64,000 nucleotides of DNA from Nitrospira sp. (GTDB taxonomy: Bacteria > Nitrospirota > Nitrospiria > Nitrospirales > Nitrospiraceae). Position 1 is the stretch's first letter. Each line of letters starts with the position of its first letter. The DNA lies in the NCBI GenBank assembly GCA_016873515.1, contig VGXB01000002.1:1-64000 (forward strand), given 5' to 3'. The notes beneath the pieces were generated by a model, which saw nothing but the letters and a program-made list of their open reading frames with translations, was not told the origin of the DNA and ran no database searches. This document shows positions 18,943-29,630 of the stretch, one piece after another. The position numbers and the translations under genes are program-made.

Positions 18943-19608
18943 ATGGGGCGCCGATTCAATGATGAACCGATCAATTTGATCCACCGCATCCCGTCTGCCG
19001 AACAACTGGATGCCGCTCGTTCTGCCAAGCCCACGTTTGCGTGCATGCTCTCTCAGAATGGAGCAACGTTATTCCGCTCCGCGATCGACACGTTTTCTTC
19101 TTCACTCGAAATGGCGCGACGTTCCGAATCGCAGGCCAACCAGGCTGCGTCAAGCGACCAGGTCGATGAACAAGGATCGCATCGTGGGCCGAAATCGGAG
19201 TGCCGTTCAGATGAGAGATGTGCAGAGAGAGTAGAGCCATATGCGCAACACCCTGCTGCGCGTTCTCAGTCGGCCTGGGCGGCGATGTCTTCCCTGCAGT
19301 CTCTCTCCGGTGTTTCCCACGAAGAAGAAATTGGCGAGCTTAGGACGTCTCTCTTGAGGCAACAGCAGGATATCGTTTGTCTCACCGCTCAAATTCAAGA
19401 GTTGAAAGCTATCGTTCAGTCTCAGCAGCAAGTTCTTCTCTGCTTTGGGGAGAAATCGGAGCTGACGTCCGCTTCTTATAGGGAGGAGCGGGTCGCGTCC
19501 GCCGTGACCAAAGGAACCACCATGATTCGGATTCGCCCAAAGCCAGTCGTAAAAGATAAAGCACTGGCAAAGAAAGGCAACTCTATGCGAGCGTCACTGA
19601 ATCTCTGA
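18943..19608 (+). CDS. Hypothetical protein with predicted coiled coil
   Basis: Open frame with ATG after GAGGAGAG; EEEIGELRTSLLRQQQDIVCLTAQIQELKAIVQSQQQVLLCF. Confidence 0.5.
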   Translation: MGRRFNDEPINLIHRIPSAEQLDAARSAKPTFACMLSQNGATLFRSAIDTFSSSLEMARRSESQANQAASSDQVDEQGSHRGPKSECRSDERCAERVEPYAQHPAARSQSAWAAMSSLQSLSGVSHEEEIGELRTSLLRQQQDIVCLTAQIQELKAIVQSQQQVLLCFGEKSELTSASYREERVASAVTKGTTMIRIRPKPVVKDKALAKKGNSMRASLNL

Positions 19609-19673
19609 GACCTTACCGGAGTGTCACTGAGCGTGCGATCGTTTTATCCCCAGTTCAGCCGCATCCGTTCATC

Positions 19674-21347
19674 TTGGAACCCATGACAGATTTTGCAGCG
19701 CCGGCTAGCCGAATATTTAACGGATGTCTGTTATGCATTGCCGTGTGGGGGGGGGCTGACTCAATAGTCCATGCGGCCTCTCCTTCCGAGACGCGTTCAT
19801 TCGTTCCGCTCTTCGACAATCTCGGCACGCTGCACCACTCCATCACGACGTCCTCCAGCCTTGCCCAACGGTATTTCGATCAAGGTCTTCGGTTGGTCTA
19901 TGCCTTCAACCACGAGGAAGCCGTGTTGGCATTCAAAGAGGCGGCTGCCATTGACCCCTCCGCCGCCATGGCTTATTGGGGCATCGCCCTAGCGCTGGGT
20001 CCTAATATCAATGCGGCCATGAATAAGCCACGGGAACGCCGCGCGCTAGAAGCTCTCCACCAAGCACAGGCACGGAGTGCCCACGCTAGCATCGCTGAAC
20101 GACGGTATATCGATGCCTTGGGAAAACGGTACGCGGCCAAGGGCCGCACGCGAGCTACGCTCGACAAAGCCTATGCTGATGCCATGCGATTGGTGTGGCG
20201 AGAATTTCCCGAGGATCCCAATACTGGGGTATTGTTCGCCGAAGCCTTGATGGATCTGCGGCCCTGGGATTTGTGGACGTCCAAGGGGCAGCCGAGACCT
20301 GGAACCGAAGAGATCGTCTCGACGTTGGAAGCGATTCTTGCGCGGCATCCCGATCATCCCGGAGCCTGTCATTACTATATACATGCTGTCGAAGCCTCAC
20401 CCACACCGGAACGGGCTCTGTCCTGTGCAGAGCGGCTCCCTACGCTGATGCCGGGAGCTGGCCATTTGATGCATATGCCGGCTCACATTTACATGCGCGT
20501 GGGCAAATACCATCAAGCCGCGGAATGGAATGCACAAGCGGTCCATGTCGATCGGGGTTATCTGAGTGCTCGAAAAGTGGCGCAGGAGTATGCCGGCGGC
20601 TATTACCCGCATAATCTGCATTTTCTCTGGGCCGCACTAGCCATGGAAGGGCGGCGCGATGAGTCGCTGAAGGTCGCCCGTGAACTGGCCCACATGATTT
20701 CTGAGGAAGATGCCCGGAAGGATAAGGGGAAAGAAGCGTATCTCTTAGTGCCGCTATGGTCGATGATTCGATTTGGGCAGGGGCATGAATTGCTGCGGGA
20801 ACCGCCTCCGCGCAAGCATCTCCGCCTCCATCAAGGTATTTGGCGGCTGGGTCGAGGAATGGCGCTGGCGGGTACTGGCCATCTGCCCGGAGCCGAAGGT
20901 GAACATACGGTCTTGGCCGGGCTGGCGAAGCGGTTAGGACGAGACCGGACACCGGAGGAAAAGACGGAACGGGCCTTGCTCAAGATCGCGGAACGTCTGC
21001 TGGCCGGTGAACTCGCCGCTCGTCACAGAAGGTACGACGAAGCCATCACCTGCTTCAAGGATGCCGTCAAATTGGAGGATGGTCTTCCATATATGGAGCC
21101 TCCGTTCTGGTCGGTTCCGGTCCGCCACTACTTGGGTGACATTCTCTTAATTGCAGGACAACCGGCTGATGCCGAAGCAATTTACCGAGCGGATCTTGCG
21201 AAAAATGCCGACAATGGATGGGCATTATTCGGATTGATGCGCAGCCTTCGCGATCAGGGAAAAAGCAGCGAGGCGGATACGATCGAACAGCAGTTCAAGG
21301 CGGCGTGGACCAACGCGGAGGTCACCTTAACAGCGTCTCGTTTCTGA
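19674..21347 (+). CDS. Exported TPR-repeat protein
   Basis: RYFDQGLRLVYAFNHEEAVLAFKEAAAIDPSAAMAYWGIALALGPNIN..., HMPAHIYMRVGKYHQAAEWNAQAV, GELAARHRRYDEAITCFKDAV. Confidence 0.88.
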   Translation: MEPMTDFAAPASRIFNGCLLCIAVWGGADSIVHAASPSETRSFVPLFDNLGTLHHSITTSSSLAQRYFDQGLRLVYAFNHEEAVLAFKEAAAIDPSAAMAYWGIALALGPNINAAMNKPRERRALEALHQAQARSAHASIAERRYIDALGKRYAAKGRTRATLDKAYADAMRLVWREFPEDPNTGVLFAEALMDLRPWDLWTSKGQPRPGTEEIVSTLEAILARHPDHPGACHYYIHAVEASPTPERALSCAERLPTLMPGAGHLMHMPAHIYMRVGKYHQAAEWNAQAVHVDRGYLSARKVAQEYAGGYYPHNLHFLWAALAMEGRRDESLKVARELAHMISEEDARKDKGKEAYLLVPLWSMIRFGQGHELLREPPPRKHLRLHQGIWRLGRGMALAGTGHLPGAEGEHTVLAGLAKRLGRDRTPEEKTERALLKIAERLLAGELAARHRRYDEAITCFKDAVKLEDGLPYMEPPFWSVPVRHYLGDILLIAGQPADAEAIYRADLAKNADNGWALFGLMRSLRDQGKSSEADTIEQQFKAAWTNAEVTLTASRF

Positions 21348-21377
21348 TACGTGGCAATAGGGAATCAGGGAGGGGCC

Positions 21378-21920
21378 ATGCGGTTTATCGTGGGCGTAAT
21401 GGGACCAGCCAAAGCCAAGAAAAAAGATCTCGATCATGCACGGATGCTGGGAGAGCTGATCGCTCGGCGCGGATGGGTCGTCCTGACCGGCGGACGTGAC
21501 ATCGGTGTCATGGATGCGGCGTGCGAAGGTGCCAAGCGGGTGAGGGGAAGTTTGACGATCGGAGTTCTCCCGACGGCCAAGGACAAAATTTCGCGCCATG
21601 TCGATGTGCCGATTATCACGGAAATGGGCAGTGGTCGCAACAACATCAATGTGCTGACCAGTCACGTCGTCGTCGCCTGCGGGCTGACCGGATCAGGCAC
21701 CGTGTCAGAAGTCGCATTAGCCGTCAAAGCCGGGAGGCCGGTCATTCTGGTGGATGCTTCAGCGGAGGAGGTGGCGTTTTTTCGCAAATTAAACAAGCGG
21801 TTAGTCGTCTCCGCCTCGTCTCCAGAAGAGGCAATCGCGCTCATCATGAAGCAAGTGGAAGGCCACCGTAGGCACAGGCGGCATGCAGAATCCAATGAGT
21901 ATGATGTGTTGTTTATTTGA
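21378..21920 (+). CDS. SLOG/LOG-like family protein (TIGR00725-type)
   Basis: LGELIARRGWVVLTGGRDIGVMDAACEGAKRVRG, MGSGRNNINVLTSHVVVACG, SGTVSEVALAVKAGRPVILV. Confidence 0.85.
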   Translation: MRFIVGVMGPAKAKKKDLDHARMLGELIARRGWVVLTGGRDIGVMDAACEGAKRVRGSLTIGVLPTAKDKISRHVDVPIITEMGSGRNNINVLTSHVVVACGLTGSGTVSEVALAVKAGRPVILVDASAEEVAFFRKLNKRLVVSASSPEEAIALIMKQVEGHRRHRRHAESNEYDVLFI

Positions 21921-22031
21921 GGTAAGGCGAGAAGCCGGACGGTTGAGCGTACCTGCTCATTTGTATGTGTCCCAATGTAATGTAAGAGTGCTCCAGTTTC
22001 TGCAACAGAGTAGGCAGGGGAGGACATATCC

Positions 22032-22652
22032 ATGATTCTCATTCGCCATTCCATATCCGTCGTGCTGAGTCTCAGTTTATTGGGTAGTCTCACGTTCTGG
22101 TTGGCAAGTATCGATGCTAGAGCATCTGTTCCGGCGAAGGCCTATTTCGCCGGAGGGTGCTTCTGGTGCATGGAGGAAGCGTTTGAGCAAGTGGAGGGGG
22201 TAGTAATAGTCGTCTCAGGCTACATGGGCGGAACCGTGGCGAATCCCAGATACGAACAAGTTTCCGGGGGAAGTACCGGCCATGCGGAATCTGTCGAAGT
22301 CAGCTATGACCCAGCCAAAGTCAGTTATCAGAAATTACTCGATGCTTTTTGGCGCAATGTCGATCCCATCACGCCGAATGCCCAGTTCTGCGACCATGGC
22401 AATCAATACCGGTCCGCGGTGTTTTATGCGACGGATGAAGAACAGCGGCTGTCGGAGGAGTCGAGAGCGGCGATTGAACGGTCTAAGCGATTTTCCACCC
22501 CGATCGCCACACAATTGGTCAAAGCGTCCGTGTTTTATCCGGCAGAGGACTACCATCAGGACTACTACAAGAAGAATCCTCTCCGGTATAAACTGTACAA
22601 ACACAATTGCGGGCGGGCCCAGCGATTGGAATTGCTGTGGGGTAAACCCTAA
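22032..22652 (+). CDS. msrA: Exported peptide-methionine (S)-S-oxide reductase MsrA
   Basis: N-terminal signal; FAGGCFWCMEEAFEQVEGVV, GYMGG, GSTGHAESVEVSYDP, AEDYHQDYY. Confidence 0.93.
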   Translation: MILIRHSISVVLSLSLLGSLTFWLASIDARASVPAKAYFAGGCFWCMEEAFEQVEGVVIVVSGYMGGTVANPRYEQVSGGSTGHAESVEVSYDPAKVSYQKLLDAFWRNVDPITPNAQFCDHGNQYRSAVFYATDEEQRLSEESRAAIERSKRFSTPIATQLVKASVFYPAEDYHQDYYKKNPLRYKLYKHNCGRAQRLELLWGKP

Positions 22653-22970
22653 TCGGCCGTTCCTTTCCTGCTACGCTGCGCACCGGTCGAAACCATGATA
22701 CGCCTCAACAGGGCTGACAAAAGTGGCCAAGGTGTCCATCTCATGTCCTCATCCTGAAGCTTAGAAACAGCGCGGTGTGCTAAATAATTACATGTTTACG
22801 GATCAGTGCATCGGCATGCCTCTTGAGCAACTAGACGGTGACCCGGGTCCTTCCATGAAGCACGGAACGATCAGGTCACGATGTGGGGCTGACAAGACCG
22901 ATATGGCCGTTCAATTCTAAAACCGTTCCATTACGCTGTGCCCTTATTGTTATCCTTGCAGACGTGATGG

Positions 22971-23428
22971 TTGCGGCCACCCCTGTTCCCACTAAGCTGG
23001 ATTCGGAGGACCGGGTCCCCTTATTCTCAACAAGAAATTCGGCGTGCGATTACGTTTTATACCGACCAATACTGCCTGGATCCGGCATTGTTGCGTGCCG
23101 CGATCAAAACGGATTCGGATTTTCGTCAAGATACCGTGTGGCGAAAGGGAGCCTTTGGACTAATGCAGTTCACGTCGAATACCGCGGGGGCCCTGCGAGT
23201 TGCCGATGTCCGCGATTTTCTGCAAAGCATTCGAGGAGAGGCGAAGCAGCTGCGTCACCTGCTGAACCCCTATGAGAACGATTTGATTCTGGCCCTTGCT
23301 GCATATAATGCCGGGGTGCATCGAATCAAGGGAGGCAAGATTCCTTGAATCCGTGAAACGCGTTCGTATGTGCGGAAAGTGCTGCGGAATTACGAACGCT
23401 ATAGGCACCCACGCCCATGCGGACATTT
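22971..23428 (+). pseudogene. Lytic transglycosylase (SLT domain) pseudogene
   Basis: LLRAAIKTDSDFRQDTVWRKGAFGLMQFTSNTAGALRVADV...ENDLILALAAYNAGVHRIKGGKIP[TGA]IRETRSYVRKVLRNYERY: in-frame TGA at 23346-23348, frameshift from the signal peptide, expected catalytic Glu position is Asp. Confidence 0.75.
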
Positions 23429-23598
23429 AGCCCCTCACTCATCCTGTGATTCCGATGCTGTCTCGAAAGCATGAAGCGGGCCGACGCAGTTTCATACACG
23501 AGTGTGGACGGGCAGTTGGGATGCTATAGGGGAAGCTTGACGGGTCAGTGGATGTTTGCGAGAAAGGAGGCCGACAATCAACGGAGGGAGACGCCACT

Positions 23599-24759
23599 AT
23601 GACACGGACGATCAGTCGGCGGATGGCCAATTTAGCTCAGTCGGAAATTCGGGCGATGACACAAGCGTGCGCAAGCGCCAAAGGGCTCAACATGGCGCAA
23701 GGAGTGTGTGATACCCCGGTTCCCCCTATCGTGCTACAGGCCGCTGAGCGGGCGATTAAAGATGGGTACAATGTCTACACCCGCTTCGATGGGTTGCCGG
23801 AACTGCGGCAAGCCATCGCCGGAAAGCTGGCTGGCTACAATGGGATCAAGGCCGATCCCGAAAAAGAGATCGTCGTCAGCGCCGGAGCAACCGGGGCCTT
23901 CCATTGTGCCTGCGAGGCAGTTCTGAACCCTGGGGACGAAGTCATCTTGTTTGAACCGTACTATCAGTACCATATCAGTGCCTTGCTTGCGGTTGAGGCA
24001 GTTCCGGTGATTATGAATATGAGCACGCCAGGATGGACGTATATCCAGACACAACTGGAGCAGGCAATCACACCGAAGACCAAAGCTATTCTTGTCAATT
24101 CGCCCGGGAATCCATCCGGCAAGGTATGGACTCAAGTGGAGTTAGAGGTCATCGCGGAGCTTGCATGTCGGCATGATCTCTTTGTGTTCACCGACGAAAT
24201 CTACGAATACTTTCTGTACGATGGACGGCGGCACGTCAGTATAGCCACACTGCCGGGTATGACCGAGCGGACTATTACCATCGGAGGTTATTCCAAGACA
24301 TTCAGCGTGACAGGATGGCGCATTGGGTATTGTGTCGCGGCCGAACCGTGGGCGCAGGCGATCGGTGCCATGAGCGATTTGCTCTATGTGTGCGCTCCCG
24401 CCCCGCTTCAATTGGCCGTGGCGGTAGGGATCAATGAGTTGACTGCTGAGTTCTATCGAGATCTGGCGCACTCGTATCAAGCAAAACGAGATCAATTCTG
24501 CGGGGCCTTGGTCAAAGCCGGGCTGTGCCCGTCGATTCCAGAGGGCGCCTACTACGTGCTGGTCGATGTGTCTGCCCTGCCTGGCTCGACGGGAAAGGAC
24601 CGCGCGCTGTATCTCCTAGATAAGACCGGCGTAGCCGGTGTGCCTGGAGAGGCTTTCTTCTCAGACTCAACTGGTGCTGGCTTCATTCGATTCAGCTATG
24701 CCAAGACCGACGAGGATCTCGATATAGCCTGTGAACGGATCCAGCGGGTACACCAGTAA
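23599..24759 (+). CDS. Class I/II PLP-dependent aminotransferase
   Basis: GVCDTPVPPIVLQAAERAIKDGYNVYTRFDGLPELRQAIA, ILVNSPGNPSGKV, TIGGYSKTFSVTGWRIGY. Confidence 0.92.
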   Translation: MTRTISRRMANLAQSEIRAMTQACASAKGLNMAQGVCDTPVPPIVLQAAERAIKDGYNVYTRFDGLPELRQAIAGKLAGYNGIKADPEKEIVVSAGATGAFHCACEAVLNPGDEVILFEPYYQYHISALLAVEAVPVIMNMSTPGWTYIQTQLEQAITPKTKAILVNSPGNPSGKVWTQVELEVIAELACRHDLFVFTDEIYEYFLYDGRRHVSIATLPGMTERTITIGGYSKTFSVTGWRIGYCVAAEPWAQAIGAMSDLLYVCAPAPLQLAVAVGINELTAEFYRDLAHSYQAKRDQFCGALVKAGLCPSIPEGAYYVLVDVSALPGSTGKDRALYLLDKTGVAGVPGEAFFSDSTGAGFIRFSYAKTDEDLDIACERIQRVHQ

Positions 24760-24781
24760 CGCGTGAAGGCCATTCCGTGGT

Positions 24782-25183
24782 CTAACTAGGTCCAGAGTTC
24801 GAGCAGTCCATAGTTCCAATCCCACGCAGCAGATCGCGTGTCGTCAGAATACCGACGAGTCGGCGATGAGCATTCAGGAGCGGAACTGCGTGAATGCGCT
24901 CCTCCAGCATGAGACGGGCAATGTCTCTGACATTGGTGGTGGGGGCGGCGGAGACCACTTATCTGGTCATGAGGTCCGCCAAGTTTCGGTAAGCCACTTG
25001 GTTCTGGGAGGTTGTGATCATCAGTTCAGAGACCTGACGCAATGAATCTCGATCAGAGATAATTTCCGCGAGTATGCCATGGACTAACGTGATCGGGAGG
25101 AGACGAATACTCCTGCACGTCATTTCTGCCCAAGCCTCACTTGCGGTACTGTCCGAAGAACGCGTATAAACCGGTGAGGACAT
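24782..25183 (-). pseudogene. CBS-domain-pair protein interrupted by in-frame TAA
   Basis: MSSPVYTRSSDSTASEAWAEMTCRSIRLLPI...GILAEIISDRDSLRQVS...LADLMTR[TAA]VVSAAPTTNVRDIARLMLEERIHAVPLLNAHRRLVGILTTRDLLRGIGTMDCSNSGPS*. Confidence 0.8.
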
Positions 25184-25513
25184 GAGATCGTGGGCGAGAA
25201 GAGCCGCTTTCGCCTGTAGGTCTTGCTCGATCTGCTACTGGGAGGCGTTGTGCGTGGCTTTATAGTGGGTGGTCTGGCAGAGGCAGATGGTGGCTCTGGT
25301 CTCCCTGTGCCTCGATGGATTTCACATGCTCCAGCCGCTGAATGGTCGGCTTGACTGGATAGATCTCCGCGATACCACTGATTGCCGGAACGATGGGTAT
25401 TGGGTGGTTTCTCAACACGGGTATCGGACGTTCAGGCAAATACCTAACCCCATCTCGGCGATCGTGCTGCACCCGGTTGCACTGACCGGCAAGACCGGTG
25501 TAGCGTACGCCGC

Positions 25514-25990
25514 ATGAAGGATATCCGGTCTGTAGGTCGACAACTCGCAGCAAGCGTTCCTGGCCTATTTCGCGTCGTCGGACTGTTCGTTCTCGGCAGC
25601 ATAGTCGGCGCATGCCATGCTCCAGGATGGGATGGGTACTTTTCTAGCGGCCTCGACCAGCTGACACAAGACAAGGTCCTGGATAGGTTCGGCCCACCCC
25701 ACACGGCCAAAAACTCTGTCCTGGGTGGCGACAGTCTTTGGACGTACCGGATCGCGTTGGGTGAGAACGATTTGGATCGCTGGAGTCTGACCTTTCTGAC
25801 AGAGCTGTCCCAATCAATGGGCGCGCTGATGGGAAAACCGAACGAGCAGCCAAAGCCGACGCTGTACTGTTATCAGTACACGCTGACATTTAACGAGGCG
25901 CACATCCTCAAGGATTGGAAGCGTGATGAATGTGTGCCGGGCACCAGAGATTCGCTGAAGGCCAACACGTTGAGACCCGCTCAGGAATGA
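25514..25990 (+). CDS. Hypothetical lipoprotein
   Basis: Hydrophobic N-terminus with lipobox-like SIVGAC; DQLTQDKVLDRFGPPHTAKNSVLGGDSLWTYR. Confidence 0.65.
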   Translation: MKDIRSVGRQLAASVPGLFRVVGLFVLGSIVGACHAPGWDGYFSSGLDQLTQDKVLDRFGPPHTAKNSVLGGDSLWTYRIALGENDLDRWSLTFLTELSQSMGALMGKPNEQPKPTLYCYQYTLTFNEAHILKDWKRDECVPGTRDSLKANTLRPAQE

Positions 25991-26208
25991 CGGTGGGAGA
26001 ATCGCGGCCTGTGTTCGCTCGCGTAGGGAAATGGGGGTGAATCGGTTGCTTCCCTTTTTGCCCCTATGATATACATGCGGTCCGTATTGGCTATCGTAAT
26101 AGGCTCACGAAGAACGTGAACCATTCGAGGCTACAGGTCTATGATCCGCTCGACATCGAGCGATGGCCAGTGGCAATCACAGTCTGTTTCTTTCTGAGGG
26201 AGGTGGGA

Positions 26209-26688
26209 ATGGGCAAGATGATAAGGGCGGCATTTGTAGGCCTTGGGATGGTGGTGGCCGGAGCATCGGCGGCCCATGCGCTTCAGGCCGGTGGTGTTGA
26301 AGTCGGCAGTTTGGAAACCGGATCCGTTGTCGGGCAACCCTTCAAGGAACTGACGGTGGACGTATCATTCTATGCCATTGAAATCGGAGAGATGAAGACT
26401 TGGTATCCGCCGATGACCGTAATTGATTTTAAGACTCGTCCTGGATCGCCCGTTCTACTAAAGGTAACGAACAAAGCGACGGCGGAGCACGGTTTCCAGC
26501 TCAGCTCAACCGCGACGGACCGCACGACGCCGACTGTATTGGATACCAAATTGGTGCTCAAGCCGGGCGAAACGCAGTATATCGGTGTGCCTATCAGTGA
26601 CTTGTTCTATAGTGCAGGAACGGTGCTGGAGTATCGCTGCCATCTTCATCCAGGTCATGTGGGCGGCAAGTTGCTGATGTTGAAGTAG
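26209..26688 (+). CDS. Exported cupredoxin-like protein
   Basis: Signal peptide; VLLKVTNKATAEHGFQL..., VLEYRCHLHPGHVGGKLLMLK (Cys/His cupredoxin-type C-terminal loop). Confidence 0.75.
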   Translation: MGKMIRAAFVGLGMVVAGASAAHALQAGGVEVGSLETGSVVGQPFKELTVDVSFYAIEIGEMKTWYPPMTVIDFKTRPGSPVLLKVTNKATAEHGFQLSSTATDRTTPTVLDTKLVLKPGETQYIGVPISDLFYSAGTVLEYRCHLHPGHVGGKLLMLK

Positions 26689-26729
26689 CTGCCGGCCACG
26701 AAGAAAGAAAATTCAAGCGAGAATTAACG

Positions 26730-26754
26730 GCCTCAAGGACATGCTCCTTGAGGC
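26730..26754 (+). terminator. Intergenic hairpin, possible terminator
   Basis: GCCTCAAGGA-catgc-TCCTTGAGGC, perfect 10-bp stem about 40 bp after the cupredoxin stop. Confidence 0.55.
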
Positions 26755-26831
26755 TGTCGTATTTTCCGGGCGGTCCGTGAATTGGCTGTTGCAGTGTTCG
26801 GTCGCAGTGTTCGTTGGACCTCAAAAGCAGG

Positions 26832-26864
26832 AAGGCCTTGGTTTTGAGAAAAACCAAGGCCTTT
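26832..26864. terminator. Bidirectional intrinsic terminator between convergent genes
   Basis: AAGGCCTTGGTTTT-gaga-AAAACCAAGGCCTT inverted repeat between the cupredoxin (+) and ferredoxin (-) genes. Confidence 0.75.
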
Positions 26865-26890
26865 CTGCAACAACGGGAAGAGCGCTCGAA

Positions 26891-27265
<375 letters not shown>

Positions 27266-27454
27266 TTAGCTTGGCGATATTGACAACATGGTGCCGCCCT
27301 GACCATAGTGCGCAGAGCTGCGAACGATAGAGAAATATTCTATTCTATGCCTCTTTTCCACGTCAACAGAATGGAAATGGCGCAGAGGGCCTAGGTGGGC
27401 GCTGGAGAGAAATAGGCCGATGGGCCCATCGCAAACAGGAGCGGGGCAGCCACG

Positions 27455-27955
27455 ATGAAGTCGAGTCAGGGCCGGCCGAGCGGGTGGACGGAAAAGAAAA
27501 ATCGGATCGTCATGATGATCCTGCTCGCTATCCTCATGATGAGCCTGTCGATATTTATCGGTGAGCGGAAGGAGTCAAGCATCATCGTGGTCAAATTCCC
27601 CAGCGGGGCGGAGATTGAGGCCGAGGTGGCGGACACGCCGGAGAAGCAATTGTTCGGGCTCGCGTTCCGCGACGAATTGCCGCCGAATGGAGGAATGCTT
27701 TATATCTTCGAAGAAAACGGACTTCATCGGGTGCGGACAAAGGAATACCGATTTCCCGTCGATATCCTGTGGGTGGACGAAAGCCATCATGTCGTGCATA
27801 TGTTGGAACACGCAGATCCCTGCGCCAAAGACCCGTGCCCGCTCTTCGGTCCGCCGCCAGAGGCGGCCCGATATGTCATTGAAGCTGAAGAGGGATTTCT
27901 GAAGAGATCTGGAGTTGCGAAGAACGACGAGCTCACCTACACGCTTCGAATGTAA
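27455..27955 (+). CDS. DUF192 family membrane-anchored protein
   Basis: TM helix IVMMILLAILMMSLSIFI; EAEVADTPEKQLFGLAFRDELPPNGGMLYIFEENGLH...DILWVDESHHVVHM. Confidence 0.88.
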   Translation: MKSSQGRPSGWTEKKNRIVMMILLAILMMSLSIFIGERKESSIIVVKFPSGAEIEAEVADTPEKQLFGLAFRDELPPNGGMLYIFEENGLHRVRTKEYRFPVDILWVDESHHVVHMLEHADPCAKDPCPLFGPPPEAARYVIEAEEGFLKRSGVAKNDELTYTLRM

Positions 27956-28022
27956 ACATTGCCGGTCAATGTCTCGTTCGGAATCGCAGCGGGTCAGCCA
28001 CGGGAGGAACGGAGGAGCAAGC

Positions 28023-28340
28023 ATGAAGGAGTTTCAGAAGGTCGCGCAACTCGACGACCTCACTCCGGGGCGATCGAAAAAGGTGTCGGTCAACGGCCGG
28101 GCGATCGCCTTGTTCAACGTCGATGGGAAATTCTACGCGATCCACAATAGCTGTCCCCATGAAGGGGGACCGCTTGCCGAGGGGAGACTCAAAGGCTACG
28201 TTGTGGCCTGTCCCTGGCACGATCTTGCTTTCGATATTCGAAACGGGCAAGGCACGGACGGAGGCGGTTATTGTGTCGGAAGTTACGAAGTGCGGGTGGA
28301 GGGAACCGACATCTGGGTAGGCCCTCGGCGAAAGGTGTGA
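28023..28340 (+). CDS. Rieske [2Fe-2S] protein (NirD/non-heme type)
   Basis: FYAIHNSCPHEGGPLAEGRL...VACPWHDLAFDIRNG (C-x-H ... C-x-x-H). Confidence 0.9.
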   Translation: MKEFQKVAQLDDLTPGRSKKVSVNGRAIALFNVDGKFYAIHNSCPHEGGPLAEGRLKGYVVACPWHDLAFDIRNGQGTDGGGYCVGSYEVRVEGTDIWVGPRRKV

Positions 28341-28343
28341 CGG

Positions 28344-28739
28344 ATGCCAGTGGAATCTGAGCGGTCCGCGCAGTTGAATCCACTTAGGGGGCGCAGGACA
28401 ACGTTCAATCTGGACAGTTGTTCCATTTCGAAACTTCACGATTGTCGCGTGCTGGCAGTGATGGTCGGTCATCCATTTGTCATTCACTTATGGGAAGACC
28501 GAACCAAAGACGAGTTGTGGGTGCCTTTCTACGAAGTGGCATTGCTGGCCCTGCTCAGCGACAAATTCCTTGGCATCGCGAGTAATAATGCCGTGGAGAA
28601 TGGGCAGCGCACCTTCGAGTTTCAAGCTGTGACTCCCGGCAGTCATCGGCTGGTGTTTGAGAAACGCCTGAGGTGGAAGTTTACTGCCGAGGACCGGCGT
28701 GTGTTTCAGATTCAGGTGGTGAATCCGCCAAGGAGCTGA
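28344..28739 (+). CDS. Hypothetical protein, possibly chagasin-like (I42) fold
   Basis: Open frame between Rieske and aminotransferase genes; C-terminal FQAVTPGSHRLVFEKRLRWKFTAEDRRVFQIQV loosely resembles I42 inhibitors. Confidence 0.55.
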   Translation: MPVESERSAQLNPLRGRRTTFNLDSCSISKLHDCRVLAVMVGHPFVIHLWEDRTKDELWVPFYEVALLALLSDKFLGIASNNAVENGQRTFEFQAVTPGSHRLVFEKRLRWKFTAEDRRVFQIQVVNPPRS

Positions 28740-28744
28740 CTGAT

Positions 28745-29584
28745 ATGCCGGACATTGCTTTCGTCAATGGCCGTTTTCTTCCATGGAAAGACGCGACGGT
28801 TTCGATCGACGATCGGGGATTCCAATTCGGCGATGGCGTCTACGAAGTGATCAGGACTTATCGAGGTGTGCCATTCGAATTGGCGGCGCATCTGGCGCGG
28901 CTTGAACGGAGCGCGAAGGAACTGAATCTCATCCAGCCGTATTCCCGCGTCAAGTGGACGCAGTGGATTCAGCAGGGACTCAGCCAGGCCGGGTATCAGG
29001 AAGCCAAAGTCTACATTCAAATTACACGAGGTATGGCACCTCGCGACCATGCGTTCCCGTTGGGAATTTCACCGACCGTCGTTATGACGATCCGGGAACT
29101 ACATCCCTTGAGTGTCCAGATACGGCAGGACGGAGTGACAGCGCGGACCTGCGACGATCTGCGCTGGGGCCGTTGCGACATCAAGAGCGTGAACTTGCTC
29201 GGCAATGTACTGGCCCGTGAAGAGGCGCGAAAGGCCGGTGTGTTCGAAGCCATTCTGGTCAAAGACGGGCTAGTGACGGAAGGCTCGCTCAGCAACGTCA
29301 TGGCCATACAGTCCGGGACGGTCGTGACGGCTCCTGAAGGGCCGCGCATTCTCTCCGGCGTCACCAGGACGATGGTGCTGGAGTTGGCGCGGAAGGAGGA
29401 AATCCCGGTGGAAGAACGGTTCCTGTCGTTGGAGGCCCTCTATGGCGCGGATGAGGTGTTCTTGACCGGCACGACGCTGGAAGTCTTGGGGGTGGTCCGG
29501 ATCGACGGGAACACCATCGGGTCGGGGCGGCCGGGTTCGATCACCAAAACACTTGCGGCACGCTGGTCGATCTTGACCGGGTAG
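28745..29584 (+). CDS. D-amino-acid / branched-chain aminotransferase (class IV)
   Basis: FVNGRFLPWKDATVSIDDRGFQFGDGVYEVIRTYRG; DIKSVNLLGNVLAREEA; VTEGSLSNVMAI. Confidence 0.92.
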   Translation: MPDIAFVNGRFLPWKDATVSIDDRGFQFGDGVYEVIRTYRGVPFELAAHLARLERSAKELNLIQPYSRVKWTQWIQQGLSQAGYQEAKVYIQITRGMAPRDHAFPLGISPTVVMTIRELHPLSVQIRQDGVTARTCDDLRWGRCDIKSVNLLGNVLAREEARKAGVFEAILVKDGLVTEGSLSNVMAIQSGTVVTAPEGPRILSGVTRTMVLELARKEEIPVEERFLSLEALYGADEVFLTGTTLEVLGVVRIDGNTIGSGRPGSITKTLAARWSILTG

Positions 29585-29630
29585 CGCCCCTTGCTTTGCA
29601 CAGGGGTGCGTGGTATGGTGCTACCGCTGG

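Noticed and set aside
25260-25613. 117-aa minus-strand ORF upstream of the CBS pseudogene
   Set aside because: Contains VKPTIQRLEHVKSIEAQGDQSHH, which might be a small decayed gene, but no family was recognised and frames are broken; not supportable.
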